Source: an uncultured Muribaculaceae bacterium (GTDB taxonomy: Bacteria > Bacteroidota > Bacteroidia > Bacteroidales > Muribaculaceae). Taken from it: a stretch of DNA of 14,130 nucleotides. Position 1 is the first letter of the stretch. Each line of letters opens with the position of its first letter. Shown here piece by piece: positions 8,473-13,851 of this stretch. The DNA lies in the NCBI GenBank assembly GCA_948788915.1, contig CAQFOZ010000053.1, positions 1-14,130 of the forward strand, written 5' to 3'. Under the pieces are notes generated by a model that was not told where the DNA came from, did no database searches, and saw nothing but the letters and a program-made list of their open reading frames with translations. A program made the translations under genes and the position numbers.

Positions 8473-8501
8473 GTTATATGGTTAAGTGGAATCTGTGTCA
8501 A
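8473..8501 (-). promoter_or_regulatory. Sigma-70-like promoter match upstream of the DUF4421 gene
   Basis: On the minus strand TTGACA (8501-8496) is followed after exactly 17 bases by TATAAC (8478-8473), a near-perfect E. coli-type -35/-10 pair 17 bases before the TTG start. No Bacteroidetes TAnnTTTG element is present in the 60-bp gap. It overlaps one copy of a direct repeat. It may be chance in A+T-rich DNA. Confidence 0.3.
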
Positions 8502-8527
8502 TAAATATTACGGTATCAATAAATATT
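8498..8527. repeat. 12-bp direct repeat spanning the mltG stop codon
   Basis: TCAATAAATATT occurs at 8498-8509 and again at 8516-8527, period 18 bp. The inner copy contains the mltG stop. Since 18 bp is six codons, the repeat preserves reading frame: the minus strand reads Asn-Ile-Tyr-stop, then Tyr-Arg-Asn-Ile-Tyr-stop. Confidence 0.95.
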
Positions 8528-9571
8528 CCTGTCGTTTAATGCTTTCTGATATCGTCGCGCGTTACGGGAGTGTTCGGCATATGTGCTTGCGAAATTATGG
8601 GTGCCGGAGAAATCTTCTTTTGCACACATATACAGGTATTCGTTTGGCTCACTGTTCAGAATGGCGTCTACTGTCTGTTTGCTTGTCGTGCGTATCGGAC
8701 CCGGAGGCAGCCCGGCATTACGGTATGTGTTGTAAGGGGAGTTGACATTGAGATGCTCTCCTTTTACCCTTCTGATAGAGAAATCGTTTAGGGCATATCT
8801 TACGGTAGGGTCGGATTGCAGACGCATCCCTTTTTGTTTTCTGTTGTTGTATAGTCTTCCGATGGTTCCTTTTTCTGACAAGTTGTTGGTCTCCTCATCT
8901 GTGATGGACGCTATTATCATGACTTCAGCTGGAGAAAGTCCCATGGCGCTGGCTTTCTTCTTTCTCTCTTCAGTCCAGAAATTCAGATAGTTTTGTCCAA
9001 TCTTATTAAGAACACTTTGTGGAGATGATGACCAGTAGACTTCATATGTGTCGTCAAGAAACAATGCGGTTGCATTGTCCGGATTGAGCCCATACGGCGA
9101 CAGGAAAGCGGTGTCATAGAGTTTTGCACGGAGAGAATCTGCCGAAAAGTCCAGTTTCGCGCTTATCTTTTCAAGCATTAGATCTTTGTCGCGGAAGCCG
9201 TTGATTGTTATTTTTACCGGGGTCTGTGCTCCGTTGCATAATTTTCTGGCAACTCCGAATACAGTGGTCCCTTGTGTGATGTGATAGGCTCCATGTCGCT
9301 TTGTGAAATCAGTATGCATCAGTTTCATCAGGCGAATTGTTTTGTATGAGAAGCTTTCGCCAAAATGCCTTGATAAGCTGTCTGCAACCATTTTTGCCGA
9401 AGCATTTTCCGGGATACGTATCGTAGCTCCGGTATCCGTTTTTGTCAGGATTCCTGACGTGTAAATGAATACGGATACAACTATGGCTATTGCAAAGATT
9501 ACCCCCGGAATGACGTAGCGCATCTTTCCGGGAGTATTATGTGTGTCAGTTTTTAATCCGTCAGTTTTCAA
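8516..9571 (-). CDS. mltG: Endolytic murein transglycosylase MltG (YceG-like)
   Basis: Inner-membrane lytic transglycosylase that cleaves nascent peptidoglycan strands and is thought to act as a terminase of glycan elongation. One transmembrane helix (about 19-40) leads into the periplasmic YceG domain (about 45-345). The active-site block reads ASITDEETN at 221-229; Glu227 aligns with catalytic Glu218 of E. coli MltG. Downstream come the conserved LQSDPTVRYAL (251-261), NSPYNTYRNAGLPPGPI (278-293) and the C-terminal HNFASTYAEH (325-334). The start is uncertain: TTG at 9571 overlaps the hpf stop (TTGA), which favours translational coupling and keeps lysines before the membrane helix, while ATG at 9523 gives a 335-residue product. 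The 351-residue form is given here. hpf lies directly upstream and a DUF4421 gene follows. Confidence 0.93.
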   Translation of the reverse strand: MKTDGLKTDTHNTPGKMRYVIPGVIFAIAIVVSVFIYTSGILTKTDTGATIRIPENASAKMVADSLSRHFGESFSYKTIRLMKLMHTDFTKRHGAYHITQGTTVFGVARKLCNGAQTPVKITINGFRDKDLMLEKISAKLDFSADSLRAKLYDTAFLSPYGLNPDNATALFLDDTYEVYWSSSPQSVLNKIGQNYLNFWTEERKKKASAMGLSPAEVMIIASITDEETNNLSEKGTIGRLYNNRKQKGMRLQSDPTVRYALNDFSIRRVKGEHLNVNSPYNTYRNAGLPPGPIRTTSKQTVDAILNSEPNEYLYMCAKEDFSGTHNFASTYAEHSRNARRYQKALNDRNIY

Positions 9572-9864
9572 TTTCTGTTAGTCTTGATTCTTTCAAGTTG
9601 ACTTTCAAGTGCGTCCAGACAAAGGTCTACAGCCTCTTCGAATGTATCGGCTGTCTTTGAAGCGAAAAGGTCAGCAGCGGGAGGCACTGTCAATTTTATC
9701 TGGGCTTCCTTATTGTTGGCTGTTTCCGGTTTTATGACTTTGAGAGTGACATCAGCTGATGTGATGGCCTCGAATCTGCGAACTAATTTATCTGTCTTTT
9801 TATTGATAAAGGAAACGAGCTTTTCTGATGCGTCGAAATGAATGGCTTTGATTGTTGCTTCCAT
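9568..9864 (-). CDS. hpf: Ribosome hibernation-promoting factor, short HPF/RaiA type
   Basis: Binds the 30S decoding centre when growth slows and silences or pairs ribosomes. The 98-residue protein is a single HPF/YfiA domain: strand MEATIKAIHFDAS, helix SEKLVSFINKKTDKLVRRF (13-31), central strands with DVTLKVIKPE and EAQIKLTVP, and a final helix from about 72 containing TFEEAVDLCLDALESQLERIK. The C-terminal dimerisation domain of long HPF is absent, so this is the short class. Its stop overlaps the proposed mltG TTG start by a TTGA junction. It follows xerC after 126 bp, and a -7-like element with a hairpin lies in that gap, so growth-phase control separate from rpsU-xerC is possible. Confidence 0.92.
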   Translation of the reverse strand: MEATIKAIHFDASEKLVSFINKKTDKLVRRFEAITSADVTLKVIKPETANNKEAQIKLTVPPAADLFASKTADTFEEAVDLCLDALESQLERIKTNRN

Positions 9865-9902
9865 AACTGTACAATTTTGAGGGTTAATAATATAGAGAGT
9901 GC

Positions 9903-9928
9903 AGGAGAGAACCTCTCTTACAAAGATA
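9903..9928 (-). promoter_or_regulatory. Candidate hpf promoter -7 element with 5' leader hairpin
   Basis: On the minus strand TATCTTTG (9928-9921) matches TAnnTTTG exactly, but I find no TTTG at the right distance upstream. Just downstream, GAGAG-GTT-CTCTC (9917-9905) forms a 5-bp hairpin that would lie at the very 5' end of the mRNA. The rest of the 9865-9990 gap is A+T-rich and holds no gene. Confidence 0.35.
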
Positions 9929-9990
9929 ACAATTAATTTTGAGATATTGCTTTGTCTCTATAAATATTTTCAATTGCTTGAAAAATCAGG

Positions 9991-10911
9991 TTAAACCTCA
10001 TCTGCCTGTATGTCGTGGTTTTGTTTGCTTCGGGGATGAGCCGAGCGGTAGCTTGCCTGCAGCTCCGAAAAAGAAAGGTGGGTGTAGATCTGTGTGGTGC
10101 TAAGCGATGCGTGTCCGAGAAATTCCTTGACAGCATCAAGTGATGCTCCGTTGCGCAGCATGGCCGTCGCAAAAGTATGGCGCAACAGGTGCGGGCTTTT
10201 ATGTGAGGCCGGGATCCCGCTAAGAGAGTCGTGAACCTGCTTGTAAAGATTCCCTTTGCTTATCTTGCCGTTTATGCCCGGGATAAGAGGTGCGGATTTG
10301 TTCAGACCGGGATATTTTGAGTTCCTTGTCTTCTGCCATTTTCTGATCTCTTCAATCATCTCTTTTGCCAGAGGCACGATTCTTTGTTTGTTGCGTTTTC
10401 CTGTAACTTTTGCCTCCTGTAATGAAAAGTCTATGTCATCGTCAGTGAGTTGTCGCAGTTCCTCTTGCCTTAATCCTGTAGCATACAGCATCAGTAATAT
10501 AAATCTGGCCCGCTGAGTCTTGTAGTCATCCTCTGTGTCAAGTATTGTGAGCAGTTTTTCTATTTCTTCATCTTTTATGTATTCCGGAAGACGCCGGGGA
10601 GTTTTCGCGAGAATTATATCGGACGCCGGGTTTGCTTTTATTTTGCCGTTTTTGAGAAGCCAGTGGAAGTATGCCCGAAGGCTTTGGGTCTTGCGCCTTA
10701 TTGACGCCGGGGCATTGGCATGGGCTATGCTGCCGAGCCATGCCCTGATGTCTTGGGTCGTCACGCTTGCGTAATCGAAAGTTTCAGTGCTTCCCCCGGT
10801 CAGCCATGTCGCAAACTGATTTATGTCGCGGATATATGCCTCGGAAGTGTGACTGCTACGGTTCAACTCGAGCCTCATGTAATTTTCGAATTCTTTGAAT
10901 CCGCCTGTCAT
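9991..10911 (-). CDS. xerC: XerC/XerD-type tyrosine recombinase
   Basis: Site-specific recombinase, most likely resolving chromosome dimers at dif. The 306-residue length and domain layout fit XerC/D: an N-terminal SAM-like core-binding domain (about 5-90) and a catalytic domain (about 105-290). All catalytic residues are present: Arg148 (ATGLRQEEL), Lys172 (VTGKRNKQR), His241 and Arg244 (HLLRHTFAT), His267 (LGHAS) and nucleophile Tyr276 (TQIYTHLS). No integrase features, attachment repeats or cargo surround it, and it lies in the ribosomal-protein block rpsU-xerC-hpf that I recall from Bacteroides genomes. This argues for a housekeeping Xer rather than a phage integrase. XerC versus XerD cannot be settled from sequence alone. 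The ATG at 10911 overlaps the stop of a five-codon upstream frame (MYSKE), possibly coupling its translation. Confidence 0.93.
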   Translation of the reverse strand: MTGGFKEFENYMRLELNRSSHTSEAYIRDINQFATWLTGGSTETFDYASVTTQDIRAWLGSIAHANAPASIRRKTQSLRAYFHWLLKNGKIKANPASDIILAKTPRRLPEYIKDEEIEKLLTILDTEDDYKTQRARFILLMLYATGLRQEELRQLTDDDIDFSLQEAKVTGKRNKQRIVPLAKEMIEEIRKWQKTRNSKYPGLNKSAPLIPGINGKISKGNLYKQVHDSLSGIPASHKSPHLLRHTFATAMLRNGASLDAVKEFLGHASLSTTQIYTHLSFSELQASYRSAHPRSKQNHDIQADEV

Positions 10912-10930
10912 TCCTTTGAATACATGATGA

Positions 10931-10978
10931 TGTTGAGATACAACAATTCAGCATAAGCTCATGGAGTCTATGCTGAAT
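10931..10978 (-). promoter_or_regulatory. Two adjacent stem-loops between rpsU and xerC
   Basis: A 10-bp perfect inverted repeat, ATTCAGCATA (10946-10955) and TATGCTGAAT (10969-10978), encloses 13 bases that can add further pairs around a three-base loop. Next to it TGTTG (10931-10935) and CAACA (10941-10945) form a second small stem. In the minus-strand transcript they lie after the bS21 stop and before xerC. No run of U follows, so this is more likely a weak terminator, processing site or mRNA 3'-end stabiliser than a full terminator. Confidence 0.7.
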
Positions 10979-11009
10979 CGGTTTTATTAATGCTATAAAA
11001 GCAGGCTAA

Positions 11010-11201
11010 TTACTGCTCAGCCTGGCGAAGCTGCTGAACGTATACCGCTTTCATGATTTTTTTGCGGTTTGCTACAGAGGGCTTTTCAAATGCCTGACGG
11101 GCACGCAATTCTTTTACGATGCCTGTGCGCTCGTATTTACGTTTGAACTTCTTAAGTGCTTTCTCAATGTTTTCGCCTTCTTTTACTGGTACGATAATCA
11201 T
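11010..11201 (-). CDS. rpsU: Small ribosomal subunit protein bS21
   Basis: Small basic protein of the 30S subunit. The 63 residues match bS21 end to end: MIIVPVKEGENIEKALKKFK at the start, the helix RKYERTGIVKELRARQAFEKP, then a Lys/Arg-rich C-terminal part. In Bacteroidetes bS21, together with bS18 and bS6, sequesters the 3' end of 16S rRNA, explaining why these bacteria rarely use Shine-Dalgarno pairing. In line with that, the 12 bases before the ATG (A+C-rich) hold no SD sequence. It has a consensus promoter and a structured leader of its own, and is followed by xerC after 98 bp containing two hairpins. Identification is secure. Confidence 0.97.
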   Translation of the reverse strand: MIIVPVKEGENIEKALKKFKRKYERTGIVKELRARQAFEKPSVANRKKIMKAVYVQQLRQAEQ

Positions 11202-11247
11202 GTTTTGGTCTTTATTTTTTAATTTTTATCAATAATTATTAAGCTGT

Positions 11248-11278
11248 CCTCCGGAGGGCAACATGCAGGCCCCGGCGG
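11248..11278 (-). promoter_or_regulatory. rpsU 5' leader stem-loop holding a GGAGG sequence
   Basis: Inside the rpsU leader the minus strand can fold CCGCC-GGGGC (11278-11269) against GCCCT-cc-GGAGG (11259-11248) around a nine-base loop, with one G-A mismatch and a two-base bulge. The 3' arm is a perfect Shine-Dalgarno core followed by A (GGAGGA), 46 bases before the bS21 ATG. It also lies in a CCTCCGGAGG palindrome. Possible autoregulatory element; folding was done by eye. Confidence 0.5.
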
Positions 11279-11289
11279 ATAAAGCGTTG

Positions 11290-11320
11290 CAAAATTATAT
11301 AATCTTCAAAAAACAGCAAA
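11290..11320 (-). promoter_or_regulatory. Consensus Bacteroidetes-type promoter for rpsU
   Basis: On the minus strand TTTG (11320-11317), 19 bases, then TAATTTTG (11297-11290): a full match to TTTG-N19-21-TAnnTTTG. Transcription should start near 11284, giving a leader of about 80 bases. The rest of the 11202-11365 gap contains the leader stem-loop and A+T-rich sequence, with no gene. Confidence 0.75.
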
Positions 11321-11365
11321 ATTTTTCGCAGTAAAAATGAAATTAAACGGTATGATTTTGATTTT

Positions 11366-11899
11366 TTATATTACATCCTCCGGATTTTCGTCATACCATT
11401 TGCTGTACATAAGATAGTTTTTGGCTATCTTGACATTCATCTCTTTTGCTTTTTCCGGCTCTACCATCTTGATGAATTTTGCCGGACTGCCGGCCCACAT
11501 TTCATGAGGGCCTATCTGGGTGCGGCTAAGCACTACAGATCCGGCTGCCACCAATGCTCCTTCTCCTACAACGGCATCGTCCATGACAACCGCCCCCATT
11601 CCAATCAGTGCGTAATCATGGATCTTGGCTCCATGAATCACAACATTATGACCGATTGATACATCATTGCCAATTTCGATTGTGGATTTCTGGTAAAGTG
11701 TGTGTAAAACGCTTCCGTCCTGTATGTTTACGCGATCGCCTACCCGTATGGAATTTACGTCTCCACGTAATACCGTGTTGAACCATACGCTACAGTCATC
11801 GCCAATGATCACGTCTCCTATGATTGAAGCGTTTTCAGCCAGAAAACAGTTTTTCCCTATTTCCGGGGTGAATCCCCTTACTGATTTAATATATGCCAT
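11366..11899 (-). CDS. Gamma-carbonic anhydrase-like hexapeptide-repeat protein (YrdA/PaaY type)
   Basis: A left-handed beta-helix trimer protein of the gamma-class carbonic anhydrase superfamily; the substrate is not certain, since many YrdA/PaaY-type members show little or no CO2 hydration activity. The 177 residues contain repeated [LIV]-G-x-x hexapeptides from about 12 to 125 (ASIIGDVIIGDDCSVW, IEIGNDVSIGHNVVIHG, VVGEGALVAAGSVV). The metal site is intact: His66, His84 and His89, with Arg45 and Asp47 of the RGDVN motif in place. A C-terminal helix (about 145-172) closes the unit. It begins 40 bp after the aminopeptidase stop with no promoter match between them, so it probably shares that transcript. 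It ends 45 bp before the rpsU promoter. Confidence 0.9.
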   Translation of the reverse strand: MAYIKSVRGFTPEIGKNCFLAENASIIGDVIIGDDCSVWFNTVLRGDVNSIRVGDRVNIQDGSVLHTLYQKSTIEIGNDVSIGHNVVIHGAKIHDYALIGMGAVVMDDAVVGEGALVAAGSVVLSRTQIGPHEMWAGSPAKFIKMVEPEKAKEMNVKIAKNYLMYSKWYDENPEDVI

Positions 11900-11939
11900 T
11901 GTCTATATTTTTTTTTTCGTAATAAATTTAAACAGTTTC

Positions 11940-13727
11940 TTATATCGCCTTGCATTTTTTTGCCAGCCAATCCTGTTCTTCCGGCTGTAACAGAGGCGCC
12001 AGCTCATTGTAAACTTTACTGTGGTAATTGTTGAGCCACTCTGTTTCGTCTTCGGTCAGTATGCTTTTTTCGACCAGCGTGGTGTCAAACGGGAAAAGGG
12101 TGAGGACCTCAAAGTGATAGAAATCTCCGAATTCGGTGGTTCCCAGCAGCTCCGTGGCAATAAGGTTTTCACTTCGGATGCCGTATTTGCCTTCAAGATA
12201 TATGCCCGGTTCGTTACTTGTAATCATACCGGGCTGAAGCGGAACGTTGACATCGTTAAGACGGATGCTCTGCGGCCCTTCATGACAGTTGATGAAGAAA
12301 CCGACACCGTGCCCTGTGCCATGATAATATGCTTTGCCTTCTTTCCAAAGGAACTGTCGGGCAAGCACATCCAGCTGACCCCCGCGTGTTCCCTGAGGGA
12401 AGATGGCCTTGGCAAGCGCGATATGCCCTTTCAGTACAAGCGTGAAATCGTGTCTTTGCTCCTCTGTCGGAGTTCCCAGAGCTATCGTGCGGGTGATATC
12501 GGTGGTGCCGTAGGTGTATTGTCCCCCTGAATCGACAAGCAGCAGGCCGTCACCTGTTACCGGCACGTCGCTTTCTTCAGTGGCTTCGTAATGAACGATT
12601 GCTCCGTGGGCATTCCATCCGAGAATTGGAGAGAATGATTCGTCCACGCAACTGGGATCTGCAAGACGCAGGGCACGCAGGGCTTTGCCTAATTCCAGTT
12701 CTGTCAGGTTCCCTTTCGGATATTCTGACTCTACCATCATGAAGAAGCGTGTAAGAGCTACTCCGTCTTTCTTCATGGCAGTCTTGAGATTGTCTATCAT
12801 GATAGCATTCTTGATGCTTTTCAATTTAGCGACTTGATCCCCTCCGAATACCGGTGTGCAGGCAATGTGGTCATATAACCCGCGAGAGGTCTTTCCCGGA
12901 TCGAGAAGCAGACGTGTCTGCTTGGGAAGGGTCTCTGCAAATTCGAGTACTGCCTCGTAGGGTCTGGTTTCGAAATGGTATTTCTTAAGATGTGCCTCAA
13001 CTTCAGGAGTAAGCTTTTTGTCATCGATGAAAAGGATGCGTCTGTCAGAGTCGAGATACAAATAGGCGACGAAAATTGGAGAGAATGCGATGTCTCCGGC
13101 TGTGCGCAAATTTGTAGCCCAGGCAATGTCGTCAAGGGCAGACAGAAGTATGGCGTTGCCCATTTCGCTTTTCACTGCTTCAAGCATACGGGAGATTTTG
13201 CTGTCAACGGTTTCTCCTACAATTGTTTCGTCGTGGATGAACAGTTTGTTGGTGGGACGCTCAGGTCTCTCTTGCCAGATGTAATCGAATAACGGGAAGC
13301 TGTCATCAAGTTTTACACCGTTGTCGTTCAGTTGCTGCTGGAGACGCTGTGCCCATGATATGGAAAATGTCATGCCGTCGATGGCAACGGTCTGGCCTTC
13401 CTGAGTGTGTTCTGTGACCCAGTCGATCAGGTCTGTCGCTTCCGGACCGTCTTCCTTCATCATTTTGAAACCGGTGTCTTTAAGCTGGTCTTCGGCCTGA
13501 ATGAAATAGCGGGAGTCTGTCCAGCAATACGCTTCATCGGCAAGAACAACGGCTGTGCCGTTGGTGCCGTTGCCCGACTCGAAACCTGTCAGCCATTCGC
13601 GCCCGCGCCAGTGTTTTGGGGGTAACTCACTCTGGTGGGGGTCAGTGCCCGATACAATTACTGCGTCGATGCCCTTATCTTTCATAACCTTGCGTAGCTG
13701 TGCAAGATATTGTGCGTTCTTTTTCAT
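11940..13727 (-). CDS. Xaa-Pro aminopeptidase (aminopeptidase P, peptidase M24B)
   Basis: Cytosolic metallopeptidase that removes an N-terminal residue preceding proline. At 595 residues it belongs to the long three-domain class resembling eukaryotic XPNPEP1 rather than the shorter E. coli PepP. Two creatinase-like N-terminal domains (about 5-150 and 160-300; VIVSGTDPHQSE and the CWTDSRYF block) precede a pita-bread catalytic domain (about 310-530). All five metal ligands are visible: Asp399 and Asp410 (DSGGQYTYGTTD), His473 (GTGHGVG), Glu506 (NEPGIY) and Glu520 (RSEN). The final 60 residues match the C-terminal extension of the long class (ETEWLNNYHSKVY, LAPLL). No signal peptide is present. 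Its own promoter lies 20 bp upstream and the gamma-carbonic-anhydrase-like gene follows. Confidence 0.95.
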   Translation of the reverse strand: MKKNAQYLAQLRKVMKDKGIDAVIVSGTDPHQSELPPKHWRGREWLTGFESGNGTNGTAVVLADEAYCWTDSRYFIQAEDQLKDTGFKMMKEDGPEATDLIDWVTEHTQEGQTVAIDGMTFSISWAQRLQQQLNDNGVKLDDSFPLFDYIWQERPERPTNKLFIHDETIVGETVDSKISRMLEAVKSEMGNAILLSALDDIAWATNLRTAGDIAFSPIFVAYLYLDSDRRILFIDDKKLTPEVEAHLKKYHFETRPYEAVLEFAETLPKQTRLLLDPGKTSRGLYDHIACTPVFGGDQVAKLKSIKNAIMIDNLKTAMKKDGVALTRFFMMVESEYPKGNLTELELGKALRALRLADPSCVDESFSPILGWNAHGAIVHYEATEESDVPVTGDGLLLVDSGGQYTYGTTDITRTIALGTPTEEQRHDFTLVLKGHIALAKAIFPQGTRGGQLDVLARQFLWKEGKAYYHGTGHGVGFFINCHEGPQSIRLNDVNVPLQPGMITSNEPGIYLEGKYGIRSENLIATELLGTTEFGDFYHFEVLTLFPFDTTLVEKSILTEDETEWLNNYHSKVYNELAPLLQPEEQDWLAKKCKAI

Positions 13728-13747
13728 AACTTTTTCAATTTAATCTC

Positions 13748-13779
13748 CAAAAATACTCAAAATACTCAAATCCGGCAAA
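13748..13779 (-). promoter_or_regulatory. Bacteroidetes-type promoter of the aminopeptidase P gene
   Basis: On the minus strand TTTG (13779-13776), 20 bases, then TATTTTTG (13755-13748), matching TTTG-N19-21-TAnnTTTG. The start of transcription would be near 13741, leaving a leader of only about 14 bases. The -33 overlaps the U-tract of the preceding terminator. Confidence 0.7.
13753..13770. repeat. 9-bp tandem repeat inside the aminopeptidase promoter
   Basis: ATACTCAAA occurs twice in direct succession (13753-13761, 13762-13770), lying in the spacer and -7 region of the promoter. It may be a slippage product or an operator half-site pair; no protein is known to bind it. Confidence 0.8.
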
Positions 13780-13832
13780 AATAAATTAATCCTTGGAATC
13801 AATTAAAAATTAATTAGGATTCCAAGGATTAA
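13777..13832 (-). terminator. Strong intrinsic terminator of the Cys-rich gene
   Basis: A perfect 15-bp inverted repeat (13786-13800 against 13818-13832) continues inward as a 6-bp A/T stem (AATTAA/TTAATT) with a 2-base bulge and AAA loop. In the minus-strand transcript the stem is followed by TTTATTTTT. It lies about 20 bp after the Cys-rich gene stop and insulates the aminopeptidase operon. Confidence 0.85.
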
Positions 13833-13851
13833 TCAAAACTCGCTAATATAT

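Noticed and set aside
9933..10172. 79-codon minus-strand frame overlapping the end of xerC and the gap before hpf
   Set aside because: It overlaps the xerC catalytic domain in another frame, and the composition looks like an out-of-frame reading.
9991..10911. xerC as the integrase of a mobile element
   Set aside because: No attachment-site repeats, tRNA target, cargo or excisionase nearby; neighbours are core ribosomal genes and the length and motifs fit housekeeping Xer.
12021..12530. 169-codon plus-strand frame antisense to the aminopeptidase gene
   Set aside because: It lies wholly inside a gene with all M24 metal ligands intact and shows no domain pattern; it is a codon-bias shadow.
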